64,000 bases of DNA from NCBI GenBank assembly GCA_964550985.1, contig CAZKBM010000004.1, forward strand, positions 21,406-85,405, given 5' to 3'. The position numbers were made by a program, and so were the translations under genes. The DNA comes from JAAYCI01 sp964550985 (GTDB lineage: Bacteria; Bacillota; Clostridia; Oscillospirales; Ruminococcaceae). Under the pieces are notes generated by a model. That model had not been told where the DNA came from. It searched no databases and saw nothing but the letters and a program-made list of their open reading frames with translations. Positions 39,975-49,146 of the stretch are shown here, piece after piece (position 1 is the first letter of the stretch; the number at the start of each line of letters is the position of its first letter).

Positions 39975-40907
39975 CTAGGCTTTTTCACTCGTCAGCTTAA
40001 TGCGCGGGTCCACCAGCACATACACAATATCCACCAAAAGCTGCATTACCACAAACAGGGCCGCATAAAAAATGGTGGTGCCCATCACCATGGAATAATC
40101 GTTGTTGTTTACCGATGAGATATAATAAAAGCCAATGCCGGGTATGCCAAACATCCGCTCCACCACAAAAGCGCCGGTAAAAACGCCCACAATGCGCCCG
40201 CCCAAAAGGGTGATGGAGGGCAAAATGGAGTTGCGCAGCGCGTGCTTGCGTATGATGTTGAACTCGCTAACGCCCTTGCTTTCTGCCGTGAGGATATAAT
40301 CCTGGCCCAAAGTTTCCAGCATGCTGGATTTGATATACCGCGCATACACGGCAATGGTGCCAAAACACAGGCAGATAACCGGCAGCACCAGGTTTCGCGG
40401 CTCGCCCCAGCCCTGGGTGGGCAGCCAGCCCAGCTTTACCGAAAACACGTATTGCAACAGGCTGGCCAGCACAAAATTGGGTATGGTAATGCCCAAAATA
40501 GCTAAAAACATCACCAGATAATCCGGCCATTTGTTTTTAAACAGGGCGGCCACAATGCCAAGCATCACCCCCAGTATAAGGCCAATAAGCAAGGCCAGCC
40601 CCCCGGTTATGCCCGATATAGGGGCCGTGGCGGCTATGGTGCCCGCCACACTGCGGCCGGGGTACACCACGCTCTCTCCCAAATCCAGGGTCAGCAGGTT
40701 TTTCAGGTAGGTCAGGTATTGCTCAAACAGGGGCTTATCCAGCCCGTACTTTTGGTAAAAATTGGCGCGGGTTTGTTCGGGCAGGCTACGGGCCATGTGG
40801 GCAAGCGGGTCGCCCGGTATGGCGCGCATCATAAAAAAGGTTACCGTAACCACGCAAAACAGTGTTATTAGCATGTAGCCAACACGTTTTACAACATATT
40901 TAGCCAT
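39975..40907 (-). CDS. oppB: Oligopeptide ABC transporter permease OppB (system 2)
   Basis: 310-aa permease, MAKYVVKRVGYML start and FFMMRAIPGDPLAHMAR motif, EAA loop ESKGVSEFNIIRKHALRN, C-terminal DPRIKL. Ribosome site GGGGGAGG. Confidence 0.94.
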   Translation of the reverse strand: MAKYVVKRVGYMLITLFCVVTVTFFMMRAIPGDPLAHMARSLPEQTRANFYQKYGLDKPLFEQYLTYLKNLLTLDLGESVVYPGRSVAGTIAATAPISGITGGLALLIGLILGVMLGIVAALFKNKWPDYLVMFLAILGITIPNFVLASLLQYVFSVKLGWLPTQGWGEPRNLVLPVICLCFGTIAVYARYIKSSMLETLGQDYILTAESKGVSEFNIIRKHALRNSILPSITLLGGRIVGVFTGAFVVERMFGIPGIGFYYISSVNNNDYSMVMGTTIFYAALFVVMQLLVDIVYVLVDPRIKLTSEKA

Positions 40908-40953
40908 CTTCCTCCCCCTTTTGGCGGTGTAAGGGTTTTACATGAGATAAATA

Positions 40954-40992
40954 CCGCCCGCGGTTTACCCTTTTGGGCAAACCGCGGGGCGG
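40954..40992 (-). terminator. oppA-oppB intergenic stem-loop (system 2)
   Basis: Near-perfect stem CCGCCCGCGGTTTACCC / GGGCAAACCGCGGGGCGG around a 4-nt loop, 16 nt past the oppA-2 stop. It occupies the same position as the stem in system 1 and probably sets the binding protein to permease ratio. Confidence 0.8.
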
Positions 40993-41008
40993 ATACAAAA
41001 GCTGCAGC

Positions 41009-42709
41009 TTACTGCGCTATGGAAACATATTTGTACCGGTCGCTGCCAAAGGTGCTGTCGTTCACGTTCTGCACCCAGGGCTGGTAGAAGCGGTGCTCGG
41101 TGCCGGTGGCAAGGGGGCTTGCCGCGGCCGATTCCAAAAGGATGCGCTCGGCTTGCTTATACAGCTCCACGCGTTTTTCGGGGTCCATCTCCACCTTCAC
41201 CTGGTCCATCAGGGCGTCAAACTCCGCATTGGACCAATTCGTCATAATGGCGTTGCTGTTTGTGGTAAACAGGCTCAGCACGTCATAGGGCTCGTTGTAA
41301 AAAGCGCCCCAGTTCATAAAGCCAATTTGGTAGTTGCCTTTTTGCACATTGTCGTAAAAAATGCCCCACTCGCTAAAGCTAATCTCCAAATCTACCCCCA
41401 GGCTGGTTTTGTAGGCCTGTTGCAGGTAGGCGCCCAGGGTTTGGAACCAATCGTCGGTGCCGGCCAGCGAGAAGGTGATGTCCAAGTTGGTGGGGTCGTC
41501 GCCCAGGCCCAGTTCCTGCATCCCTTTTAACAATAGGGCGGCGGGGTCCTCATTCTCTGCCGCAATCTCTTTCACGGTGTCGCCCACGGCCTCGCGGTAG
41601 TTGATATCCTCCACCGTAATAGAGGGGGCCACCCAGCCGTAGGTGGGGGTGCGCAGGCTGCCAAAGCACAGGGTGTTCAGCTCCTCGCGGTCAATGCCCA
41701 GCATAAAAGCCTTGCGGATGTTCTCGTTTTGGAAGATGGGGTCTTCGCAGTTAAAAAAGCTGTAGGTAAGGGTGGCTGTGGGGGTGGCAAAGTACTGCAC
41801 GCCCTCCATCTGCTCAAACTTGTCCCGCCACTCCAGGTCGCTCACCAAAATCGTGTCCAGCTCGCCGCTTTCAAAGGCGTTTAGGCGGGTGGTGTTATCG
41901 GTGATGATGCTGTACACCAGTTTGTCCAGCTTTACCGAGTCGGCGTCCCAGTAATCCTCATTTTTCACCAGGGTAATGGTGCTGTTGTGCACCCAGCTCT
42001 CCACCTTAAACGGCCCATTGGAAACCGTGTACTCAGCCTCAGAGCCATACTTTTCCCCGTACTGCTCCACAAGGTCGGCCCGCTGGGGGGCAAAGGCGCG
42101 GTCATAGGTGAGGGAAAGGAAGAAGGGCATAGGCTCGGTAAGGGTGATTTCCAGGGTGGAATCATCCAGCGCTTTAACGCCCAGTTCCGCCGGGTCCATC
42201 TCCCCCGAGGTAACCCCCTCGTAGTTTAAAATGGGGAAAAGCATGTCCACCAGGGGTGCGCCTGTGGCGGGGTTTGCCGTGCGCTTTAAGGCATACTCAT
42301 AATCGCCCGCCGTAACGGCCACGCCGTCGCTCCACTTATTGTCGTTCAAATGGAAGGTCCAAACCGTGCCGTCCTCGTTGCTCTCCCAGCTTTTGGCCCC
42401 CGCGGGTTTGTACTCATAGCCGCCGTTACCATCGCTCTCCAGTCTGGTCAGGCTGTCCATGGTATCCCACAGCACATAGCCGCCCACCTGGTCGCTGGAA
42501 AGGCTGGGGTCCAGGGTTTTGGGCTCCTCGGCAAGATAGCTGCGCAGGGTTTGTCCCTCGGGCGCTTTGGCCGCCGCTGCGCCCGAAGCCGCCCCCGAGG
42601 CCCCCGCCCCGCTGGGCGAATCATTCAAAGGGGGCGGGGTGCCGCCGCAGGCCGCCAGCATCATAAGGCCCGCCGCCAGCGCAATTACACGAAAGAGTTT
42701 CTTTTTCAT
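41009..42709 (-). CDS. oppA: Oligopeptide-binding lipoprotein OppA (system 2)
   Basis: 566-aa SBP family 5 lipoprotein: lipobox LAAC (Cys21), then LRSYLAEEPKTLDPSLSS, VWTFHLNDNKWSDGVAVTAGDY and FFNCEDPIFQNENIRKAF, the MppA/OppA long-form pattern. It is preceded by the M20 amidohydrolase gene and followed by OppBCDF. Confidence 0.93.
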   Translation of the reverse strand: MKKKLFRVIALAAGLMMLAACGGTPPPLNDSPSGAGASGAASGAAAAKAPEGQTLRSYLAEEPKTLDPSLSSDQVGGYVLWDTMDSLTRLESDGNGGYEYKPAGAKSWESNEDGTVWTFHLNDNKWSDGVAVTAGDYEYALKRTANPATGAPLVDMLFPILNYEGVTSGEMDPAELGVKALDDSTLEITLTEPMPFFLSLTYDRAFAPQRADLVEQYGEKYGSEAEYTVSNGPFKVESWVHNSTITLVKNEDYWDADSVKLDKLVYSIITDNTTRLNAFESGELDTILVSDLEWRDKFEQMEGVQYFATPTATLTYSFFNCEDPIFQNENIRKAFMLGIDREELNTLCFGSLRTPTYGWVAPSITVEDINYREAVGDTVKEIAAENEDPAALLLKGMQELGLGDDPTNLDITFSLAGTDDWFQTLGAYLQQAYKTSLGVDLEISFSEWGIFYDNVQKGNYQIGFMNWGAFYNEPYDVLSLFTTNSNAIMTNWSNAEFDALMDQVKVEMDPEKRVELYKQAERILLESAAASPLATGTEHRFYQPWVQNVNDSTFGSDRYKYVSIAQ

Positions 42710-42834
42710 TGTTGTTTTCCTCCAGTTTCATCACAAAATACTGCTGCTTTTGCCATCTTTGCTTTCTTTGCTATCCCGCTCAAATCCTGTACGGTATAGG
42801 GCCGCCATCTGCCAATTCTTACTACCGGCAACCT

Positions 42835-44070
42835 CTAAAAACCCGTTCGCGGCACGCCTCCTGTAAATGTCTCATTCAGCCAGTCCATGGCACACTGGGC
42901 ATACACGGCCGCCCCCTCATAAAAAACGCTCTCGTCAAAATCGGCCTTGGGGTGGTGGCAGGGGTAGCAATAGCCATCTTCGGGGGTGCCGGCCATCAGC
43001 CACACAACGGCGGCGGGCACCTCTTTCGCCACATAGGCAAAATCCTCGCTGCTGCTCACCCTGTTCAGCTTGCCTTCAAAAGCGGTCTCCAAATCCAGCG
43101 CCAGTTCCTCGCCCAAAAGGCTGCGAATGCTGCTTAAAACCGAGCCGCGCACCCTGGCGCTGCTTACAATGGGCGGGGCGTTTGCCCCAAAACGCACCTC
43201 GGCGCTGCCGCCTTTGGCCTGCGCCAGCAGGGGAATGGCCCTTTCCAGCCCTTTTTTGAGCTGGGCGCGCACCTCCTCGTTGAAGGTGCGTATGGTGCCC
43301 GCCATGTAGGCGGTATCGGGTATCACGTTGGCCACCTTACCCGCATGCACCTCGCCCAGGGTAAGCACCGCGCTCTCCTCATTTGCTACCCCGCTGGCAA
43401 TCATCTCCTGCAGGTGGCCACAAATGGCAGCCACTATGGGCAGCGGGCTAACGGTTTTTTCGGGCTGGGCGCCATGCCCCCCAAGGCCCTGTATGTCAAT
43501 GCGGAACCAATCCACCGAGGCATAGTTTACCCCCGGCCCAAACACGGCGGCCGCCCCGTTTTGGCATTCAAAGCCGGAGTTGATATGCACCATCATGGCG
43601 GCGTCCACCTTGGGGTTTTCCAGCACACCCGCGGCAATCATGTCCTTGGCGCCCTCCATAATCTCTTCGCCGGGCTGGAACATCAGTTTTACCGTACCGC
43701 GAAACTCGCTTTTGTGCTTTTGCAAAAGCTTTGCGGCCCCCAGCAGCATGGCGGCGTGGCAATCATGCCCGCAGGCGTGCATACTGCCGTTTTGGGCGGC
43801 AAAGGCAAGGCCCGTCTCCTCCTCCACCGGCAATGCGTCCATATCCGCCCGCAGCAAAAACACCCCGCCTGGCCCCTCACCTTCTATCAGGGCCGTCACT
43901 CCCGCTTTTCCGCAGGGCTCGGGCCTAAGGCCCATCTCGCGCAGTTCCTGTGTTACCAGCGCCAGGGTTTTGGGCAGTTCCATCCCCTCTTCCGGGTTTT
44001 CATGAATCTGGCGGCGTATCTCTACCATATAAGGCAGTTGCCCCATGGCTTCCTCTAGCAGCAAATCCAT
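42835..44070 (-). CDS. M20D family amidohydrolase (hippurate/N-acyl-amino-acid hydrolase-like)
   Basis: 411-aa metallo-amidohydrolase. Zinc ligands visible in MHACGHDCHAAML and FQPGEEIMEGA, dimerisation-domain insert GLGGHGAQPEKTVSPL, and a C-terminal H in CYPCHHPKADFDE. The family removes N-acyl groups from amino acids or cleaves small peptides. It is first gene of the Opp-2 operon, divergent from a LysR gene that may control it. The start ATG 44070 has GGGGGAG. Confidence 0.9.
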   Translation of the reverse strand: MDLLLEEAMGQLPYMVEIRRQIHENPEEGMELPKTLALVTQELREMGLRPEPCGKAGVTALIEGEGPGGVFLLRADMDALPVEEETGLAFAAQNGSMHACGHDCHAAMLLGAAKLLQKHKSEFRGTVKLMFQPGEEIMEGAKDMIAAGVLENPKVDAAMMVHINSGFECQNGAAAVFGPGVNYASVDWFRIDIQGLGGHGAQPEKTVSPLPIVAAICGHLQEMIASGVANEESAVLTLGEVHAGKVANVIPDTAYMAGTIRTFNEEVRAQLKKGLERAIPLLAQAKGGSAEVRFGANAPPIVSSARVRGSVLSSIRSLLGEELALDLETAFEGKLNRVSSSEDFAYVAKEVPAAVVWLMAGTPEDGYCYPCHHPKADFDESVFYEGAAVYAQCAMDWLNETFTGGVPRTGF

Positions 44071-44105
44071 GCCATTCTCCCCCTCTTTTGCAATATATAC
44101 AACAA

Positions 44106-44240
44106 TTCACATTGTATCGTATAGCTTCTTGCTCTATGGCTATGGCTTATGGTATCATAGAACAAAGTCATGTGGTTATTGAGAATGGGCTCTATCGTTA
44201 TAAGAAATTGGTATGAATTGCCACAATTGCACAAATTTTA
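44106..44240 (-). promoter_or_regulatory. Divergent LysR/M20-opp2 control region
   Basis: 206-bp AT-rich gap 44071-44276. On the minus strand TTGTGG, 18-nt spacer and TATAAC form a candidate promoter for the M20 operon. A TTATGG-TATC-ATAG dyad is a possible T-N11-A type LysR site. Exact start points are unclear. Confidence 0.35.
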
Positions 44241-44276
44241 CAATGTATTTTTGTGCAAAGAAACGGACGGTGCAAA

Positions 44277-45176
44277 ATGACAACCGAGCAGCTTGGCTAT
44301 GTTTTAGAAATGTATAAATGCCAGTCTATCAACCGGGCGTCCAAAAATCTGTTTGTCAGCCAGCCCAGCCTGTCCAGCACCTTAAAAAGCCTGGAATCTG
44401 AACTGGGATATAAAATTTTTGAGCGTACCAGCACGGGGATACGCCCCACCGAACAGGGCCTGGGTTTTTTGCAATTTGCCGAGCGCACCTACAGCGAATA
44501 TAATCTCATGCGCCAAACCGCCATGTATACGCATAAGGATAACAGCCTCTCCATCACCTCGGCTTGCTCCAGCCTGTATTCCCACACCTATTTTACGTTT
44601 AAGCAGTCCCATCCGCTGGACGCACCCGTTACCGACGTATTTCGCGAGGCCACCATCTACCCCTCCCTGCAGGATCTTGAATCTCACCTCACCCGGCTGG
44701 TCATCTCCTACGTGGCGGAATCTCTGCTGCAAAAATACGAAAGTTACGCCCATAAGCATGATATGAACCTCTTTCTCTTGAAAAAAGCGCTGCCCATTCG
44801 CATTATTGTGGGTGCGCATCACCCCTTGGCGCAGCGGCCGGCCATTGATGTACAGGAACTATTGCAGTATCCCTTTATCACCTACAGCGGCATTGACCAT
44901 GAGGACACCCTGGGCGCAATTGGCGTAAGCGGCGTAGAGGTGCAGTATGTCTCCAGCCGCGCCAGCTTTTACGACGCCATCCGCATTGGCAACTATGTTG
45001 CCACCTCGCTGGAAACCGCCCAGGGCGAAGACCAGCGCATGGGCTTTGTGTGCAAACCCTGCAAAAATTATGGCGACCAATACGTGGCCACCGCCTTTAC
45101 CAACAGTAGCTATTCCATGAGCGACCGCGAGAAGGAATTTATCGACTACCTGAAAAAGCGCCTGTGCCAAATATAG
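44277..45176 (+). CDS. LysR family transcriptional regulator
   Basis: 299-aa regulator. The N-terminal winged helix-turn-helix (residues 1-60) shows SINRASKNLFVSQPSLSSTLKSLE and GFLQFAE linker; the effector domain follows. ATG 44277 is preferred. It is divergent from the M20-opp2 operon, the usual arrangement for a LysR target. It ends in a strong terminator. The effector is unknown, perhaps an amino acid or peptide. Confidence 0.92.
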   Translation: MTTEQLGYVLEMYKCQSINRASKNLFVSQPSLSSTLKSLESELGYKIFERTSTGIRPTEQGLGFLQFAERTYSEYNLMRQTAMYTHKDNSLSITSACSSLYSHTYFTFKQSHPLDAPVTDVFREATIYPSLQDLESHLTRLVISYVAESLLQKYESYAHKHDMNLFLLKKALPIRIIVGAHHPLAQRPAIDVQELLQYPFITYSGIDHEDTLGAIGVSGVEVQYVSSRASFYDAIRIGNYVATSLETAQGEDQRMGFVCKPCKNYGDQYVATAFTNSSYSMSDREKEFIDYLKKRLCQI

Positions 45177-45195
45177 TTTTCTGGCTGCCAAACAC

Positions 45196-45247
45196 AAAAA
45201 CCCCCGCAGAAACCTTGGAATGAGCCATGGTTTCTGCGGGGGTTTTT
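45196..45247 (+). terminator. Rho-independent terminator of the LysR gene
   Basis: Stem AAAAACCCCCGCAGAAACC / GGTTTCTGCGGGGGTTTTT with a 14-nt loop, 20 nt past the stop. Confidence 0.93.
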
Positions 45248-45606
45248 ATTCGTCTTTTATACAATTCTTCTCGTGTGCTGTGCCGCGCTTCCAACACAAG
45301 CGGTATGGAATATCACATTGGCGGCGCAAAGGGCCGGCCATGCCACCTGCAGCATTTGAACAAATGCCGTATACGCCGGTTATATGCCCTGCCTTGTAAA
45401 GGTGCGCACCGGCACCTCGCCTTGGCGCGGGGCCTCATTAGCCACCGTTCAAGCACAGATACCCCGCCTCACATTAGTTCATTTGATTTATTATATATTC
45501 TTTTCGGTTTTCCCGCAAGATTTTGGCACACAATTTTTCAAAATGGGTAATTAGCACAAAGAACACCGCAAATAATCAGCCTTTCCACCAAAGAATGAAA
45601 ATCGAA
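45248..45606. other. Non-coding spacer with an element C remnant
   Basis: Between the LysR terminator and the next promoter no gene with a ribosome site was seen on either strand. It contains a one-ended remnant of element C (GCAGCATTTGAACAAATG at about 45351) and becomes AT-rich toward 45500. Confidence 0.5.
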
Positions 45607-45635
45607 TTGACTTCTATTGGTTCTGATGCTAGTAT
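45607..45635 (+). promoter_or_regulatory. Promoter of the sugar ABC importer operon
   Basis: TTGACT at 45607-45612, 17-nt spacer, TAGTAT at 45630-45635. Predicted leader of about 190 nt before ATG 45833, with an AT-rich segment (TAAATTTTAGAATTTGATTT) after the -10 that could hold an operator. Confidence 0.65.
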
Positions 45636-45832
45636 AAATTTTAGAATTTGATTTAATTCAATGAATGAACTTATAAATTTTGACTTACTTTTCTTCTTTT
45701 GCAACCCAGCGGGCCCACAGCCCTGTACACAGCCAAAACGGTGCTTACTGCCGCCCGAAAAGATACGCCGGCACTTTTTGGGCGCAGCACACAATACCGC
45801 AAAAAAGGAAGCTGAAAAAGGAGATAGAGAAG

Positions 45833-47191
45833 ATGAAAAAAGCACTTGCACTGTTAACCAGTTTTGTATTGCTGGGCAGCGTTTTTGTGGGCTGCTCCGG
45901 CGGCTCGTCCAGTTCGGCCGCGCCCGCCGCTTCGGGCGCGGCCAGCACCGCTTCGGCGGCCGGTAGCACAGCCGCCGCCAGCACGGGCGAGGGCACCACC
46001 ATCAATGTCACCCTGCAAAAACACACCGCAACCGACGCCATGGTGGCCAATATTGCAGATTTTGAAGAATCCACCGGCATCAAGGTAAACTTCAACATCC
46101 TGCCAGAGGACCAGATACTGGACCGCATTCAGGTAGACCTTGCCAGCAACACCACCGAGGTGGATTTGGTGATGTACGACTTTATTCTTACCACGCAGTT
46201 TGCCAAAGCGGGCTGGGTGCTGCCGCTGGACGAACTGGCCACGAAGTACGACACGAATATGGACGATTTTATGGCCGGTTTTGTGGACGCGCTCTCCTAC
46301 GACGGCACGGTGTACGGCCTGCCCGTTTTTGGCGAGAGCACCATGCTGATGTGGAACAAGGAACTATTTGAAAAGGCGGGCCTAAGCGCCGCGCCCACCA
46401 CAAAGGCCGAATTTGACGCCGCCTGCGAAGCGCTGGACGCCGCCGGCATTCCCGCCATTGCCATGCGCGGCAACCGTAACCCCGGTGGCAACATCTTTAT
46501 TTGGACGGGCTTTATGCTGGCAAACGGCGGCCAATGGTTTGACGAAGCGGGCAATATCACCCTGAACTCGCCCGAGACCGCAGAGGCCACCCAGTACTAT
46601 TCCGACCTGTTAAACAACTACGGCATTGAGGGTGGCGCCAACCTCACCTGGGACCAGGTGCAGCTCGCCTTCCAGCAGGGCAAGGTAGCCATGGCCATTG
46701 ACGCCACAAACTTTGTGGCAAGGCTGGAAAACCCCGAACTTTCAGACGTTGTGGGGAAGGTTGGCTATGAGATGCTACCCGCCGACCTTTGCACAAACGC
46801 CATTGGCTGCTGGGGCATGGCCATTCCGGCAAACTCCCCCAATGCCGAGGCCGCCTACCAGTTTATGAACTGGGCGCTAAGCAGCGAGCAACAACTGAAG
46901 AACGCCATGGAGGCCATGCGCGCCGACGTAACCCGCAACAGCGTGCTGGAGGATGCCAGCTATATTGAGGCCTACGCCTATGACAACGGCCACTGGATTG
47001 ACGTTTGTAAAGAGGCCATCAACACCGCCAAGGGCGATTACCGCCCCCGCCTGCCCGAGTGGCCCAAACTGGGCGACGCTATCTCGGTTGCGGTTAGCAA
47101 TGTTACCAGCAACACCATGGACGCCCAGGCCGCCTTGGACGAGGCGCAAAAAGCCTGTGCCGACCTCACCTATATGCAGGGCGGCAAATAG
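45833..47191 (+). CDS. Carbohydrate ABC transporter solute-binding lipoprotein (family 1)
   Basis: 452-aa lipoprotein: lipobox VFVGC (Cys21), Ser/Ala linker, then a type-1-sugar binding fold with NFNILPEDQILDRIQVDLAS split by strand 2, YGLPVFGESTMLMWNKELFEKAGL and a C-terminal MNWALSSEQQ. ATG 45833 has AAAGGAG; a longer reading frame upstream has none. It serves the two permeases that follow. No ATPase is encoded locally, so a shared MsmX-type ATPase is expected (known for such systems). Confidence 0.92.
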   Translation: MKKALALLTSFVLLGSVFVGCSGGSSSSAAPAASGAASTASAAGSTAAASTGEGTTINVTLQKHTATDAMVANIADFEESTGIKVNFNILPEDQILDRIQVDLASNTTEVDLVMYDFILTTQFAKAGWVLPLDELATKYDTNMDDFMAGFVDALSYDGTVYGLPVFGESTMLMWNKELFEKAGLSAAPTTKAEFDAACEALDAAGIPAIAMRGNRNPGGNIFIWTGFMLANGGQWFDEAGNITLNSPETAEATQYYSDLLNNYGIEGGANLTWDQVQLAFQQGKVAMAIDATNFVARLENPELSDVVGKVGYEMLPADLCTNAIGCWGMAIPANSPNAEAAYQFMNWALSSEQQLKNAMEAMRADVTRNSVLEDASYIEAYAYDNGHWIDVCKEAINTAKGDYRPRLPEWPKLGDAISVAVSNVTSNTMDAQAALDEAQKACADLTYMQGGK

Positions 47192-47238
47192 CCAAAAAAC
47201 AGCCACCAGGTACTACCTGAACACTTGGCAATAGCAAG

Positions 47239-47278
47239 GGGTGGCCGGTAACCCGAGGCTCGGGTTACCGGCCCACCC
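47239..47278 (+). terminator. Stem-loop between sugar-binding protein and permease genes
   Basis: GGGTGGCCGGTAACCCGAG / CTCGGGTTACCGGCCCACCC-type stem of about 19 bp, followed by AAAATTTTG, 47 nt past the stop. Equivalent in position to the two opp stem-loops. Confidence 0.82.
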
Positions 47279-47354
47279 AAAATTTTGCTTTATGGCCTGC
47301 CGCCACGCCGGGTTTACACACCCAAAACACGCGCTTTGGAAGGGGAGGGAAAGC

Positions 47355-48266
47355 TTGGAGAAAAAAAGGCAATCGCTGGCATCCAGGCTGTATGATTTTG
47401 TACATCTGGAAAAAAGCGGCTCGTACAAACTGCTCTTGTACCCCGGTGTAATAGTGATGCTGCTGCTTACGGTTGTGCCCACCGTATTTGCCCTGGTAAT
47501 CAGCCTGCAAAACTATAATTTGGCCGCCCCGTGGGACAGGGGCTTCGTCTTTTTGGATAACTACCTCAATGTTTTAAAAGACCCCCGCTTTTGGACGGCC
47601 CTGAAAAACACGGCCATCTTCACATTTTTTGGGCTACTGGTAGAGGTTGGCCTTGGCATGGTTTTGGCGCTGATGCTGAACAAAAAGGTGTACGGGGGCG
47701 GCTTTGTCAAAAGCGCTTTCCTCATCCCCATGATTAGCACCCCCGTGGTGGTGGGCCTGGTTTGGAAGATGTTTTACGACCCCCAGTTCGGCATGATTAA
47801 CTTCTTTTTGGGCAAACTTGGCATAAACCCCATCGATTGGCTGGGCAACCCAAAACTGGCCCTGCCCTCGGTTATATTTGTGGATGTGTGGGAATGGACC
47901 CCCTTTGTGCTGCTCATTTTATTTTCCGCTTTGCGCTCCCTCCCGCAGGACCCCTACGAGGCCGCCATTGTGGATGGCGCCTCCCCTTTTCAAACCTTCC
48001 GCTACATCACCTTGCCCATGCTCACACCGGCCATCACGGTTGCCGTCGTCTTTCGTTTTATCGATTTATTCAAGTGGATGGACACCATTTATGTGATGAC
48101 GGCGGGCGGCCCCGGCATGGCCACCGAAACCTTGAGCATGTACGCCTACTTAAACGCCTTTAAGCTTTTGGATATGGGCAAGGCCACGGCCATCTGTGTT
48201 TTAATTTTGGTTTTTGTAAGCCAAATTGGCAGCCGTGTGGGCAAACGAATTTTTGCAGAGAGGTGA
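47355..48266 (+). CDS. Carbohydrate ABC transporter permease, MalF/UgpA type
   Basis: 303-aa permease with about six helices and an EAA loop YEAAIVDGASPFQTFRYITLP. TTG 47355 follows GGGGAGGG; the reading frame continues upstream through the hairpin but without a ribosome site. It partners the 274-aa permease. Confidence 0.9.
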   Translation: MEKKRQSLASRLYDFVHLEKSGSYKLLLYPGVIVMLLLTVVPTVFALVISLQNYNLAAPWDRGFVFLDNYLNVLKDPRFWTALKNTAIFTFFGLLVEVGLGMVLALMLNKKVYGGGFVKSAFLIPMISTPVVVGLVWKMFYDPQFGMINFFLGKLGINPIDWLGNPKLALPSVIFVDVWEWTPFVLLILFSALRSLPQDPYEAAIVDGASPFQTFRYITLPMLTPAITVAVVFRFIDLFKWMDTIYVMTAGGPGMATETLSMYAYLNAFKLLDMGKATAICVLILVFVSQIGSRVGKRIFAER

Positions 48267-48272
48267 TGGACT

Positions 48273-49097
48273 ATGAAAGAGGCAAAAAGCCGTACCCTAA
48301 CGCGTACGGTGGTTTTGTGGGTGGTCATTCTATTGTTTTTGGCCCCCATCGTCTGGCTGCTTACCACCTCGTTTAAAACCCGGGTGGACGCCTTTGCCAT
48401 ACCCCCAAAGTGGATTTTTACGCCCACCTTGCAAAATTACAAAACGGTTATCACCACGGGCGATTTTATGAAAAGCTACCGCAACAGCGTCATCATTGCT
48501 TTTTCCTCTACGGGCATCTGCTTTTTGCTGGGGGTGCCCATGGCCTATGCCATGGCGCGTTTTCGGCCCAAATCCACCAGCCGGGTTATGATGTGGATTC
48601 TCTCCACAAAAATGGCCCCGCCCATCATGGTGGCGGTGCCCTTCTACCTTATTTTGCTGAATATGAACATGCTGAATAAGCACATCTCGCTCATTTTTGT
48701 CTACCTGCTTTTCAACATGTCCTTCACGGTGTGGATGATGTACGACTATATCGGGGGCGTTCCCTTAGAAATTGAGGAGAGCGCCCGCATAGACGGGCTT
48801 ACACGGCTCAAGGCCTTTTTCCGGGTGGAACTCCCCCTTTGCAAAGGGGGGCTGTTCGCCACGGCCATCCTGTGCATCATCAACGCCTGGAACGAATTTA
48901 TGTTCGCCTTGATGCTCTCGGGCAACAACACAAAAACCGCGCCGGTGGCCATCACCACCTTCATCTCGTTCGAGGGGATAAAATGGGGGGAGATTGCCGC
49001 CGCCGGTATGCTGATTGCCACCCCCATCATCATCCTCGCCATCATCGTGCAAGACTCCCTCATCAGCGGCCTTACCATGGGCGCGGTGAAGGGGTAA
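48273..49097 (+). CDS. Carbohydrate ABC transporter permease, MalG/UgpE type
   Basis: 274-aa permease: helix 1 at about 10-32, MAYAMARF segment and EAA loop EIEESARIDGLTRLKAFFRVELP, ending TMGAVKG. The ATG is six nt after the previous stop codon with GAGAGGTGAT. Confidence 0.93.
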   Translation: MKEAKSRTLTRTVVLWVVILLFLAPIVWLLTTSFKTRVDAFAIPPKWIFTPTLQNYKTVITTGDFMKSYRNSVIIAFSSTGICFLLGVPMAYAMARFRPKSTSRVMMWILSTKMAPPIMVAVPFYLILLNMNMLNKHISLIFVYLLFNMSFTVWMMYDYIGGVPLEIEESARIDGLTRLKAFFRVELPLCKGGLFATAILCIINAWNEFMFALMLSGNNTKTAPVAITTFISFEGIKWGEIAAAGMLIATPIIILAIIVQDSLISGLTMGAVKG

Positions 49098-49146
49098 AAA
49101 GGGCGCTTGTAGCGCCCCATAACACAACAACGAAAGGAACCACAAA

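Noticed and set aside
43870..44276. TA-rich dyads as a toxin-antitoxin or small RNA locus between M20 and LysR genes
   Set aside because: No short gene with a ribosome site; the layout is an ordinary divergent LysR control region.
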